Shown one piece after another: positions 51,810 to 59,629 of a DNA stretch of 64,000 nucleotides; the stretch's first letter is position 1; every line of letters starts with the position of its first letter. Location of the stretch: NCBI RefSeq assembly GCF_007280415.1, contig NZ_VKKU01000001.1:1550001-1614000 (forward strand). The letters are read 5' to 3'. The notes beneath the pieces are model-generated. The model made no database searches. It was given only the letters and a program-made list of their open reading frames with translations, and had not been told where the DNA came from. The position numbers were made by a program, and so were the translations under genes. The DNA comes from Sphingorhabdus contaminans. Its GTDB lineage: Bacteria; Pseudomonadota; Alphaproteobacteria; Sphingomonadales; Sphingomonadaceae.

Positions 51810-52589
51810 ATGGCCACCGCGCCCCAAGCCGCTAACTTGCCGCTTCTTTACAAGGACCTAGTTCCTCTCAACAGCAATGAGCATGCGACTTGGAAGTCGC
51901 GTATGCTTGAAAATGCGAAGTTCATGGAAGGCCAGCACGCCATTCCGCTGACGATCGAGGAATTTGTTCCCGCATCGCGGAATTATCCGATCATCTTTTC
52001 GGCGTCGGACAATCCTGTTCCTTTGGTTCTCATGGGTATGAATGAGGGCGTAAATACCTTCATGAACGACGAAGGCCAGTTCGACCGCCCGGTTTATGTG
52101 CCCGCCTATATTCGCCGCTATCCTTTCATGCTGGCAAAGCTGCGTCCCGACACGGACGAACTGTCGCTTTGCTTTGACCCCACATCGGGCGCTGTTGGTG
52201 AATTTGACGAAGGTACGCCTCTTTTTGAAGGCACGCAGCCTAGCGAAAACACCAAAGCCATTTTGAAATTCTGCGAAGATTTTGAAAATGCCGGTGCACA
52301 GACCCACGCTTTTGTTGAAGAACTGCAAAAGCTCGACTTGCTGATGGATGGCGAAGTTTCGATCCAGCAGGAAGGTCTTGAGAAGCCTTACATCTATCGC
52401 GGCTTCAAGATGGTTGATGAAAACAAACTGCGTGAATTGCGTGGTGATGCGGTTCGCAAGTTGAACCAGAACGGCATTCTAGCCCTCATCCATGCACATC
52501 TCTTCTCGCTCCAGCTGATGCGCGAAGTATTTGCGGTTCAGGTAGCCCAAGGTAAGGTGCCGCAAGTGACGGAATTGCCAACCGGTTGA
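51810..52589 (+). CDS. SapC-family protein
   Basis: 259 residues from the ATG at 51810, chosen because GGAG lies 6 bases upstream; an ATG at 51798 is also in frame. The sequence LPLLYKDLVPLNSNEHATWKSRMLENAKFMEGQHAIPLTIEEFVPASRNYPIIF and VYVPAYIRRYPFML matches the SapC family. It has been linked with S-layer or surface protein secretion in Campylobacter, but in alphaproteobacteria it often neighbours TonB receptors and has no firm function. It has no signal peptide. It is followed by a cytochrome b561 gene 49 bases on. Confidence 0.85.
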   Translation: MATAPQAANLPLLYKDLVPLNSNEHATWKSRMLENAKFMEGQHAIPLTIEEFVPASRNYPIIFSASDNPVPLVLMGMNEGVNTFMNDEGQFDRPVYVPAYIRRYPFMLAKLRPDTDELSLCFDPTSGAVGEFDEGTPLFEGTQPSENTKAILKFCEDFENAGAQTHAFVEELQKLDLLMDGEVSIQQEGLEKPYIYRGFKMVDENKLRELRGDAVRKLNQNGILALIHAHLFSLQLMREVFAVQVAQGKVPQVTELPTG

Positions 52590-52638
52590 TTTTAGGTTTA
52601 TCATGCCGTCACTTCGTTTCTTGAGGGGGAGTGACGGC

Positions 52639-53163
52639 ATGACAAAATATAGCAAAACCGCCATTGCGTTGCATTGGATCATCGCAATTCTGATTGTTGC
52701 CAATGTAGCTTTGGCAAGCATGGCCGAAGATCTTCCGCGTGCGGCACGCGCCGCTTACATGGATCCGCACAAAGCGATCGGCATATCAATATTGGCGCTA
52801 TCCGTATTCCGCCTGTTTTGGCGCATCGGGCACAAGCCGCCTCCCTTGCCAGAAAAACTAACTGGATGGCAAAGCACGCTTGGGAAAGCGGTCCACGCGC
52901 TTTTCTACTTTCTGATCATCGCTGTCCCTGTCACGGGCTGGCTCATGGTATCTGCGAGCCCTGGCGCACCGCCCGTCGATTTCTTTGGTCTGTTTACGGT
53001 CGATCTACCCGTTTCAGACAGCAAAGCCCTGTCGGGCGTCGGTCATGAAGGTCATGAAATTCTAACCAAGCCGCTGGTAATTCTGATCTTCCTTCACATT
53101 CTGGCGGCGCTCAAGCATCAGTTTATCGATCGGCTTCCTTTCCTGCAGCGAATGTTCCCTTAA
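52639..53163 (+). CDS. Cytochrome b561-family protein
   Basis: 174 residues from the ATG at 52639 with GGGGGAG 8 bases upstream; the open frame starts earlier but lacks a site. Four membrane helices are seen: IALHWIIAILIVANVALA, KAIGISILALSVFRLFWRIG, AVHALFYFLIIAVPVTGWLMV and ILIFLHILAALKHQF. The His residues in ALHW, DPHKAIG, VHALFYF and HILAALKHQF are likely haem b ligands. Such small proteins move electrons between quinol and periplasmic acceptors, for example in superoxide oxidation (CybB type). Probably in a short run with SapC. Confidence 0.88.
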   Translation: MTKYSKTAIALHWIIAILIVANVALASMAEDLPRAARAAYMDPHKAIGISILALSVFRLFWRIGHKPPPLPEKLTGWQSTLGKAVHALFYFLIIAVPVTGWLMVSASPGAPPVDFFGLFTVDLPVSDSKALSGVGHEGHEILTKPLVILIFLHILAALKHQFIDRLPFLQRMFP

Positions 53164-53208
53164 GTTGATCTAGACAACTACCCGGGAACAAGCTCCCCCG
53201 GAACATGT

Positions 53209-53607
53209 CTAATATCGATGTTCAGTGAGCGCCAGGGCTTGGGTAAAGAGCAGATCACGTGCGTCATCGCCCAGCATTTCGTGAAGCAACCGTTCAAATT
53301 GTGGACGGTTGCGTAGCGATGCCCACCTTAGTGCCTGCACCATAACCATTTCATCCACACTTGGCGTAGCGCAGCATGGCCTATGTAACCCGAATGGTTC
53401 AGGCCAGATCTGCGTCATTGTTTCCATGAACAAACTGAAGCGGACCGCTCGCTGTTCAGAATGAAGATAGTTTAGCAACCTGCCATGGAGGTCCATGGCG
53501 GACTTGCGGAGAAGGCACCAACTGCGTGCGGCCAAAATGTAGCGGGCATCCGACGCCGGCATTTCCAAAAGTGTTAGCGGACGTTGGACGAACAGGTCGA
53601 TGAGCAT
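53209..53607 (-). CDS. Unknown protein with a Fur-type palindrome in its promoter
   Basis: 132 residues. AGGAG lies 7 bases before the ATG at 53607. It has no signal peptide or membrane segment and is probably helical: LTLLEMPASDARYILAARSWCLLRKSAMDLHGRLLNYL and MVMVQALRWASLRNRPQFERLLHEMLGDDARDLLFTQAL. Conserved-looking Cys are in RPCCATPS and SWCLL. I do not recognise the family. A perfect 11+7+11 palindrome containing GATAAT-type Fur half-sites is centred about 38 bases upstream, so repression by iron is expected. It may be a small iron-homeostasis protein; a role in metal or haem handling is a guess. Confidence 0.7.
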   Translation of the reverse strand: MLIDLFVQRPLTLLEMPASDARYILAARSWCLLRKSAMDLHGRLLNYLHSEQRAVRFSLFMETMTQIWPEPFGLHRPCCATPSVDEMVMVQALRWASLRNRPQFERLLHEMLGDDARDLLFTQALALTEHRY

Positions 53608-53630
53608 GAACGATCTCCTATAACTGTCAT

Positions 53631-53659
53631 TTATTGATAATCATTCTCATTATCAATAA
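53631..53659. promoter_or_regulatory. Fur-box-like perfect palindrome
   Basis: TTATTGATAAT (53631-53641) and ATTATCAATAA (53649-53659) are exact reverse complements around CATTCTC. The core matches the Fur consensus (GATAATGATAATCATTATC) in GATAAT..CATTATC. It sits 24-52 bases upstream of the leftward gene's start and about 27 bases upstream of the predicted promoter of the rightward small RNA. Confidence 0.8.
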
Positions 53660-53685
53660 ATATTTTCACAGTTCATTGCTCTTTG

Positions 53686-53714
53686 CTTGTCAGATGCTCT
53701 TTTTACCCCAACAT
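53686..53714 (+). promoter_or_regulatory. RpoH-like (heat-shock type) promoter of the predicted small RNA
   Basis: CTTGTCA (53686-53692), a 13-base spacer, then CCCCAACAT (53706-53714) resembles the sigma-32 consensus CTTGAAA/CCCCATnT with proper spacing. Transcription would start near 53720. Alphaproteobacterial RpoH consensus sequences differ somewhat at the -10, so this is a prediction. Confidence 0.5.
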
Positions 53715-53719
53715 CTGTA

Positions 53720-53875
53720 AAATATTCGTCGGTCAGACTTGATTTTGAAACATAACCTCCCCATTCTTGGTTCAGGACGGAAATATCCCCTCCCATTTTC
53801 GTCCTATGGGTGCCGTTAGGCGGCACCACCTCCCTGAACCTTGGCCACCCCGAATTTATTCGGGGTGGTTTTTTT
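53720..53875 (+). ncRNA. Predicted structured small RNA with CU-rich loops
   Basis: About 155 nt between a sigma-32-like promoter and a strong terminator, with no reading frame. An outer helix GGTTCA (53769-53774)/TGAACC (53835-53840) encloses two hairpins. Hairpin 1 has a 10-bp stem (53775-53784/53795-53804, one G-T) and a loop ATCCCCTCCC. Hairpin 2 is a 7-bp stem, GGTGCCG (53809-53815)/CGGCACC (53821-53827). Together they form a three-way junction. Single-stranded ACCTCCC is at 53828-53834 and ACCTCCCC at 53755-53762. These motifs are anti-Shine-Dalgarno, as in Rhodobacter CcsR and related sRNAs. Neighbour: a Fur-boxed gene on the other strand. Confidence 0.6.
53845..53875 (+). terminator. 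Strong intrinsic terminator of the predicted small RNA
   Basis: CCACCCCGAA (53845-53854) pairs with TTCGGGGTGG (53859-53868) around TTTA, followed by seven T. No plus-strand gene precedes it except the predicted RNA. Confidence 0.88.
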
Positions 53876-53891
53876 ATGGGCGGGAAGCGGC

Positions 53892-54761
53892 TTATTCCGC
53901 CGCGATCAGCGTTGAAGAGCCAAGAGCTTGCTTTGCCAAAGCACGAGCCAGATTGGCTACCAACAACGAAATGGAACCGAGAAGGTGAGTCGGTTCACGC
54001 AGGTTCGAATCGAGATAAAGCGAACGATCGACTTCCAACTGCAACGCATGAACATTGGATCGCGGTCGCGCATGACGGCGAAGGATATGTTCGCCGGAAT
54101 AAGGATGGTTCAATGCCGCGCGATATCCCGACAGCCGGATCTGCTCCACCAAAAGCTCAGAAAAGGGTGAAGAACAACTCTGCCCGAAACGATCTCCCAC
54201 CACGAACTGCGGCGGCGTACCACTCTGCGATTGCCGGATGGGTGGCATGCTGTGCAGATCAAGCAGAATAGCGACCCCGAATTTCGCGTGCATAAGCTTC
54301 AACAGCTCATCAATTTCGGCATGATAGGGCCGGTGGTAGCTTTCAATACGGGCGTTTATATCTGCCATCTCAAACTGGCATTTCCAGATATCTCCATCGC
54401 CAGCCAGTCGCCTTGGTACAAGGCCAAGTCCGCCACGCTGCTTGAGACCCGGCGCAGGATAATCCGCCGCGTTCGCACTTCGAACCATTTCCACGTCAAG
54501 GTCGCGCTCGTCCCGGTTGAGGTCGATCCAGGCCCTGGCCTTGTGCGCTACAATGGCAGGAATTCCACTGCCGACCGACGCACGCAGCAGAAGGTCGGCG
54601 TAACGATCCTCTAGTCGGATGAGCGACTCGCGCGGTAGCCTCAAAGACTGAAACACAATTTCCGGATAATCCCGACCAGCATGCGGAACGGACAGGAGAA
54701 CGGGAAGCGACAATTGCTGTTTCCCGTAAACGGTAAATCCGTCCTTCTCCGTCATGGTCAT
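53892..54761 (-). CDS. N-formylglutamate amidohydrolase family protein
   Basis: 289 residues from the ATG at 54761 (AGGACG about 8 bases upstream); the frame is open to 54956 without family sequence. Motifs: LPVLLSVPHAGRDYP, LEDRYADLLL, ARAWIDLNRDERDLD and AILLDLHSMPP, then LQLEVDRSLYLD, all of the FGase (HutG-type) family. It removes the formyl group from N-formylglutamate in histidine degradation or may act on related N-formyl compounds. No hut genes are in the window. It is divergent from cpdR. Confidence 0.9.
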   Translation of the reverse strand: MTMTEKDGFTVYGKQQLSLPVLLSVPHAGRDYPEIVFQSLRLPRESLIRLEDRYADLLLRASVGSGIPAIVAHKARAWIDLNRDERDLDVEMVRSANAADYPAPGLKQRGGLGLVPRRLAGDGDIWKCQFEMADINARIESYHRPYHAEIDELLKLMHAKFGVAILLDLHSMPPIRQSQSGTPPQFVVGDRFGQSCSSPFSELLVEQIRLSGYRAALNHPYSGEHILRRHARPRSNVHALQLEVDRSLYLDSNLREPTHLLGSISLLVANLARALAKQALGSSTLIAAE

Positions 54762-54895
54762 TTCACATCGTCCTGCTACCTTATCGATGTCTTGGCACAT
54801 TTTAGCGGTTTTGGTGTAAAAAATTAAAACTCTGCGGTTATGGGACAGCGATGTGATGCGCATTTGATTCCGCGCAGTAAGAAAAAGGACGTTCG

Positions 54896-55273
54896 ATGAC
54901 CCGTATTTTGCTTGCAGAAGATGAACAGGCAATGCGCGAATATCTGGCGCGGGCACTGGAGCGGTCCGGATATGAAGTTGTATCAGTCGACCGCGGAACA
55001 GAAGCGGCGCCTTTGTTGGAGAGCGAACATTTCGACCTGCTGCTGACCGATATTGTGATGCCGGAAATGGACGGTATCGAACTGGCGCGCCATTGCAGCA
55101 AGGTATCGCCGCAGACCGAGGTCATGTTCATCACAGGCTTTTCAGGCGTCGCATTGCGCGCAGGCGAGTCGATGCCCAATGCCAAAATCTTGTCCAAACC
55201 CTTCCATCTGAAGGATCTGGTGCTAGAGGTCGAACGTCTGTTCGCCAAGGAAAGCTTCGGCGAGCTTAAATAG
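54896..55273 (+). CDS. cpdR: CpdR-type single-domain response regulator
   Basis: 125 residues, receiver domain only. Phosphoacceptor Asp52 is in LLLTDIVMPEMDGIELAR. TRILLAEDEQAMREYLARALERSGYEVV, MFITGFSGVALRAGE and KILSKPFHLKDLV match the Caulobacter CpdR pattern. In its unphosphorylated state CpdR primes ClpXP at the cell pole and controls degradation of CtrA and PdeA. CtrA is encoded at 33260-33961. A tRNA gene follows 43 bases on. Confidence 0.92.
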   Translation: MTRILLAEDEQAMREYLARALERSGYEVVSVDRGTEAAPLLESEHFDLLLTDIVMPEMDGIELARHCSKVSPQTEVMFITGFSGVALRAGESMPNAKILSKPFHLKDLVLEVERLFAKESFGELK

Positions 55274-55316
55274 GCTTGAATGATACGGCAAGCCCCGCTA
55301 GAGGCTGCCGCAGCGT

Positions 55317-55391
55317 GGGCGTATAGCTCAGTGGTAGAGCACTGTGTTGACATCGCAGGGGTCGCAAGTTCAATCCTTGCTACGCCCACCA
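55317..55391 (+). tRNA. tRNA-Val (GAC), with encoded CCA
   Basis: The cloverleaf is complete: acceptor GGGCGTA (55317-55323)/TACGCCC (55381-55387), D arm AGCTCAGTGGTAGAGC, anticodon stem CTGTG/CGCAG with loop TTGACAT (anticodon GAC at 55349-55351), and T arm with GTTCAATCC. CCA is encoded at 55389-55391 after discriminator A. Confidence 0.95.
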
Positions 55392-55405
55392 TTTTCCCCC
55401 TTATG

Positions 55406-56479
55406 TCAACTTTTGCTCGGCGCGTGCCCGAACCAGCGTTTATATGCCCGCGTGAAGGCGGACAATTCGCTATAGCCGAGCAGCAGGGCAATTTCGCTTA
55501 ACGAGCGTTGGTCCTCCATAAAATAGAGCTTGCACAGATCCTGCCGCACAAGATCGACCAGTTCGCGAAAAGGATAATTTTCCTCCACCAATTTACGGCG
55601 CAAGGTGCGCTCGCTCATTCCGAATGATTTGGCCATTCGGTCCAAAGTCGGGGGCGATTTGTCGATTTCGGTGGAGAGATAGAAATAGCTATAGGCAAGA
55701 TGCTGCCGCCCCTGCGCCATCCAGTCGGCCGGTTGCTGGTATCGTTGTATGGCCGCATCAAAAAGGCGCGGGTTTGCAAGGGGAGATGGCCGAAACAGCT
55801 GACGCGCTGCGATCTCCATGCGTGTTGTCGGCTTTGAGAATTCCACGGCACAACCGAAGGCAGCCTCATATTTCGCGACTGCAAATCTTGGCTTATGCTG
55901 AAAATGCAATGCGCGCAGCAATGGTCGTTCGCCCAATATCTGCCGCGATAACCGGGCATAGGTAGCCACCGAAAATTCAATCATCGGGGCATAAGGCACG
56001 ACAAAGTCGGGGTGGCATTCCCATGTCAGAAAGGGCGGCTTGCCTGTCGGTTCGAATGTCGTGCGATATATATTCTGCCGCAAAATCTGAATACCGACAT
56101 TTGCCTCGATAACCGATGCCAGATTTGCCTCGAGCCGTGTTGCGAAACCCAGATCCGAAAAATTCTGCATGGCGGCCTTTTCGCCGAGCCGCAAATGGAT
56201 CGACGGGTCCTTGAAATGCTGTTCCACCACATTGAAAAAGCGTAACGCCAAGGGAGCCGAGAGGCGGCTGAGCGGGTTGCGCAGGCGAGCCTCGTCAATG
56301 CCTACGGCGGACAATAACGCCCGTTTGTCGCCCCCTTCGGCAACTGCCGCTCGCAATATACGAACAAGCAAGCTGGCAGAGATCGTGTCCGGCGCAAGCA
56401 CTCGGGCGTCTTGCGATAAAGTTTTCACCCACCTGTATATGCGACTACTCCTGCATGCCGTAGCGGAAGGATTGAACAT
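55406..56479 (-). CDS. AraC-family transcriptional regulator (ArgR/OruR-like, with Arabinose_bd-type N-terminus)
   Basis: 357 residues. Residues 30-220 (ASLLVRILRAAVAEGGDKRALLSAVGIDEARLRNPLSRLSAPLALRFF) form the cofactor-less AraC_arabinose_bd-like domain found in PA-type lipid and amino-acid regulators. The C-terminal 100 residues are two helix-turn-helices: TLDRMAKSFGMSERTLRRKLVEENYPFREL and SLSEIALLLGYSELSAFTRAYKRWFG. The start at 56479 is the only ATG near the 5' end; its first 30 residues are not family-like. It is divergent from the acyl-CoA thioesterase gene, which it may control. Confidence 0.88.
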   Translation of the reverse strand: MFNPSATACRSSRIYRWVKTLSQDARVLAPDTISASLLVRILRAAVAEGGDKRALLSAVGIDEARLRNPLSRLSAPLALRFFNVVEQHFKDPSIHLRLGEKAAMQNFSDLGFATRLEANLASVIEANVGIQILRQNIYRTTFEPTGKPPFLTWECHPDFVVPYAPMIEFSVATYARLSRQILGERPLLRALHFQHKPRFAVAKYEAAFGCAVEFSKPTTRMEIAARQLFRPSPLANPRLFDAAIQRYQQPADWMAQGRQHLAYSYFYLSTEIDKSPPTLDRMAKSFGMSERTLRRKLVEENYPFRELVDLVRQDLCKLYFMEDQRSLSEIALLLGYSELSAFTRAYKRWFGHAPSKS

Positions 56480-56550
56480 GCCCCGGAACCAAAGGCAAGT
56501 CCGATTTCGGAAGGCTTGCGGGGCAAAATATCTCTCGCTAAGCCCGCCTT

Positions 56551-57324
56551 ATGAACCTAGCTGCCATTCTGGAACAATTCCAACCGAACGCGTCGAGCCA
56601 TACAATTTCGATACCGCCCAGCTGGCATCAGGGGCGGACATCCTATGGCGGACTGAGCTCTGCCCTTGCCTATCAGGCAGCGAAATTGTCGGCAGAAGAT
56701 CTGCCACCGTTGCAGTCCGCACAGATCGCATTTGTCGGTCCCCTGGCGGGAGATGTCGAGGTGACTGCGACCATATTGCGCAGAGGCAAGAACACGGCAT
56801 TCGTGAAATCGGAAATCCGCAGTTCTGACGGTGTCGGATTGTCCTGCACCTTCATCTTCATGAACCGCCGCGCCAGTCATCTGGCCTATGAAGGACTCTC
56901 TCGCCCCGTTTTCCCACCAATTCCAGCCGACGAAAATGCGCGTAGTGGCCCACCAGAGTTTTTTACCGGGCATATGCAATATCCCGACAAAAGACTGGAG
57001 CTCGGCATGGCAACAAACCGTTTGTCGAGCTGGCACCGTTTTACCGAACATGACGGACTGGACCATGTGGCGGAACTGCTCTGCATCGGGGACGCGTTGC
57101 CGCCTTCGGCTATGGGGTTGATGACAGAAAAAGGCATGGTCAGTTCGATGAACTGGCAAATCAACATGCTGACCGATGCACCGGCAACCCGCAACGGCTG
57201 GTGGTTTCTTGAAAGTGAAACCCATCAGGCCGGCAACGGGGCCAGCAGCCAGTATATGACCGCATGGAACAGCGAAGGCCTACCTATGCTGACCGGAATG
57301 CAGTCTGTCGCGATTTTTGTCTAA
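56551..57324 (+). CDS. Acyl-CoA thioesterase (TesB-like double hotdog)
   Basis: 257 residues. Two hotdog halves can be read: HTISIPPSWHQGRTSYGGLSSALAYQAAKLSAE and later SSWHRFTEHDGLDHVAELLCIGDALPPSAMGLM, with the closing ESETHQAGNGASSQYMTAWNSEGLPMLTGMQSVAIF. This is the 4HBT_3/TesB-like family. It hydrolyses acyl-CoA to free acid and CoA. It is divergent from the AraC regulator and tail-to-tail with the cyclopropane synthase gene, their stop codons overlapping over 57321-57324. Confidence 0.88.
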   Translation: MNLAAILEQFQPNASSHTISIPPSWHQGRTSYGGLSSALAYQAAKLSAEDLPPLQSAQIAFVGPLAGDVEVTATILRRGKNTAFVKSEIRSSDGVGLSCTFIFMNRRASHLAYEGLSRPVFPPIPADENARSGPPEFFTGHMQYPDKRLELGMATNRLSSWHRFTEHDGLDHVAELLCIGDALPPSAMGLMTEKGMVSSMNWQINMLTDAPATRNGWWFLESETHQAGNGASSQYMTAWNSEGLPMLTGMQSVAIFV

Positions 57325-58562
57325 CGGGCCAGCAAGTCTCGCTCGGCCTGTGCAATATAATCCCGTGTGATCGGCAGGCTGCGGCGGTTGCGAATATATT
57401 GGATCTGGTAGTTGCACATCCCGCCAGATTCAAACGCAGCGGTCGCGCCGGCAAGATAGAACGTCCACATCCGGAAAAATCGCTCGCCATATTGGGCTTC
57501 GATAGCTTCACGGTGCGTGTGCACCCGTGCGTACCATTCGCGCAACGTCAGCGCATAATGTAGTCTGAGATTCTCGATATCGCTGTGAATCAGCTTCACC
57601 TGCTCGCTAGCGGCGAGTGTTTCCGACAAAGCTGGAATATAACCGCCCGGGAAAATATATTTGCGGGTGAATGCATCGGTCGCGCCAGGCTTTCCCATCC
57701 GCCCGATCGTGTGGAGCAACATCACACCATCATCTTTCAACAGATTGGCACAGGCGCGGAAAAAGGTTTCAAACTGGGGTACGCCGACATGTTCGAACAT
57801 GCCCACCGAGACTATCCGGTCAAAATAGCCCGGCGCGCGTTTAGCGAGGACACGATAGTCCAGCAGTTCAAACCGGACCTTATCGGCCACCCCGGCCGCA
57901 TCCGCCCGTTCCCGCGCGAGCTTCAGCTGTTCTTCACTGAGCGTGATCCCCAATACTTCGACATTCGCAACACGGTTGAGATAAAGCGCCATCCCTCCCC
58001 AGCCGCACCCAATGTCGAGCACTTTCTGTCCCGGCTGTAGGGCGAGTTTTGCTGCAATATGGGCCTTTTTGGCGAGTTGGGCGCGTTCAAGACTGTCGTC
58101 GGCTTCCGACCAATAAGCGCAGCTATACTGCATGTCATCATCAAGCCAGAGCCGGTAGAAATCGTTCGAAACGTCATAATGATGTGCGACATTCGCCTGG
58201 GAGTTTGCCAGCGAATTAAGCTGCGTGAACGGGCGTGCAAGATGCCGGATCCATTTGCGAAATGGCTTTGGATCACCGATTTCTCCGCCATTCTCCCACA
58301 GATTATTTCTCCGGATGATTTCGATGAAGCCCATGATGTCGTCATTGTCGATGGTCACATCGCCATTCATATAGGCTTCGCCCATTCCGAGCCTGGGGTT
58401 GAGCAGAATGCGCGAAATAGCTGACGACGACTTGATCCGCATCGTGACATCAGGCCAGCCGGATTGTCGCTCTCCATAACGGCTTTCTTCGCCTTTGTGA
58501 GACAGGATCGTGAGACTACCTTGCTTAATCCTGCCATTCAAAATGCGGTCGAGCATCGTCAT
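57321..58562 (-). CDS. cfa: Cyclopropane-fatty-acyl-phospholipid synthase
   Basis: 413 residues from the ATG at 58562 with GAGGA 9 bases upstream. The N-terminal lipid-binding domain (LTILSHKGEESRYG ... MGEAYMNGDVTIDNDDIMGFIEII) precedes the SAM methyltransferase core: VAHHYDVSNDFYRLWLDDDMQYSCAYW, QKVLDIGCGWGGMALYL, FDRIVSVGMFEHVGVPQFETFF and RKYIFPGGYIPALSE. It adds methylene to membrane lipid double bonds, toughening the membrane in stationary phase or acid. Its final codon region overlaps the convergent thioesterase gene. Confidence 0.95.
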   Translation of the reverse strand: MTMLDRILNGRIKQGSLTILSHKGEESRYGERQSGWPDVTMRIKSSSAISRILLNPRLGMGEAYMNGDVTIDNDDIMGFIEIIRRNNLWENGGEIGDPKPFRKWIRHLARPFTQLNSLANSQANVAHHYDVSNDFYRLWLDDDMQYSCAYWSEADDSLERAQLAKKAHIAAKLALQPGQKVLDIGCGWGGMALYLNRVANVEVLGITLSEEQLKLARERADAAGVADKVRFELLDYRVLAKRAPGYFDRIVSVGMFEHVGVPQFETFFRACANLLKDDGVMLLHTIGRMGKPGATDAFTRKYIFPGGYIPALSETLAASEQVKLIHSDIENLRLHYALTLREWYARVHTHREAIEAQYGERFFRMWTFYLAGATAAFESGGMCNYQIQYIRNRRSLPITRDYIAQAERDLLAR

Positions 58563-58656
58563 TTTAGATATTCCTCGGGTTAAGTCCCCCCCTATTTCGT
58601 TGTTATCACGTCTATTGTTACGGCAGCATTTTGCAATTTCCCGCCTGAAGCAATCT

Positions 58657-59625
58657 TTATCTTTCTGCGGACCGTGGATTCTGCCCGCGCGCAAAGCGCA
58701 AGGCGAAGAACACCAGACCAATGACGACAAAAGTATCGACAAAGGTCGTGTAAAAAAGCCAACTGTCAGTCGTCAACAACTTGGCCGCAGCATAGTTCAA
58801 CGCCGCCATGATGATTCCGATGCTTCCCATTGCAATGGCAAAACGCCCCGGATTCAGGTCGGAATAAGGCATATAGCGTGCAAGTCCTTTGCCGATATAC
58901 GGTCCGCCGCGGATTCCGTCGATCAGGAATATGCCAGCCGCAATCAAACCCGTAATGGTACCTCGCAACTTTATCCATTCATCGTCGTTCAGCCATAACG
59001 CCAGACCTGCCGAAATACACAACATCGCGATTCCAAACAGCGCAAGGCCGCCGGTCACATCAATTTTGGTGACCCGCTGGAACAGCACCAATCCAATGCC
59101 GACAACCACGCCAACCATTGCGGCGGTTTGAAGGTCGGTCAATTTGGCGATCACGTAGAATAACAAGCCGGTCGCCACGTCTACCGCGAAGGGCAGCCTG
59201 TTTTCCTTCGCGAATACACCGCCATTCATCGGTGCACCTGATGTGCCCTGGGCCATTTTCAGACTAGCCGACAGACTGTTGTTTTCGGTTGCCGCATCCC
59301 GGTACTTTTCCGGATAGGCCGGCGTCTGTCCTTTGTGACTTTCATAGATGATCTGGCCATCCAGTCGCGCGACGATCCCTGTGGTCCAAATTCCGATATA
59401 GCCGAATTCCACTTCGACACTCCGTCCGTCGGGAAGTGAGGCTTTCAAAAAATGGTTGCGGACTGCGTCAGGCCCGAACACCGGAGTGCGGTCCGAGGCC
59501 TGCTCTACACCAAGCATGGAAAGCGATGAATGCAGCCCGTCCCCCTTTGCGCGGCTGACGACGGAAAAATCTATGCCGTCAACGCGGAAACGTCGGGTCG
59601 GGTATCGCCACCAGGTAAAGCTCAT
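58657..59625 (-). CDS. Inner-membrane septation protein A (YciB/IspZ)-like protein with an N-terminal extension
   Basis: 322 residues from the ATG at 59625, four bases after the rlmN stop, so translation is probably coupled. Residues about 1-120 are a soluble beta-rich domain (MSFTWWRYPTRRFRVDGIDFSVVSRAKGDG ... RSVEVEFGYIGIWTTGIVARLDGQIIYES). Residues about 150-315 carry five or six membrane helices in the YciB/IspZ pattern (DVATGLLFYVIAKLTDLQTAAMVGVVVGIGLVLFQ ... FLIDGIRGGPYIGKGLARYM ... NYAAAKLLTTDSWLFYTTFVDTF). The family affects cell-envelope integrity and septation. YciB is normally about 180 residues, so the front domain is extra. Confidence 0.75.
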   Translation of the reverse strand: MSFTWWRYPTRRFRVDGIDFSVVSRAKGDGLHSSLSMLGVEQASDRTPVFGPDAVRNHFLKASLPDGRSVEVEFGYIGIWTTGIVARLDGQIIYESHKGQTPAYPEKYRDAATENNSLSASLKMAQGTSGAPMNGGVFAKENRLPFAVDVATGLLFYVIAKLTDLQTAAMVGVVVGIGLVLFQRVTKIDVTGGLALFGIAMLCISAGLALWLNDDEWIKLRGTITGLIAAGIFLIDGIRGGPYIGKGLARYMPYSDLNPGRFAIAMGSIGIIMAALNYAAAKLLTTDSWLFYTTFVDTFVVIGLVFFALRFARGQNPRSAER

Positions 59626-59629
59626 ATGC

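Noticed and set aside
53720-53875. 6S RNA as identity of the predicted small RNA
   Set aside because: The predicted fold is a three-way junction with C-rich loops, not the long bulged hairpin of 6S RNA, and the usual downstream folate-cycloligase gene is absent.
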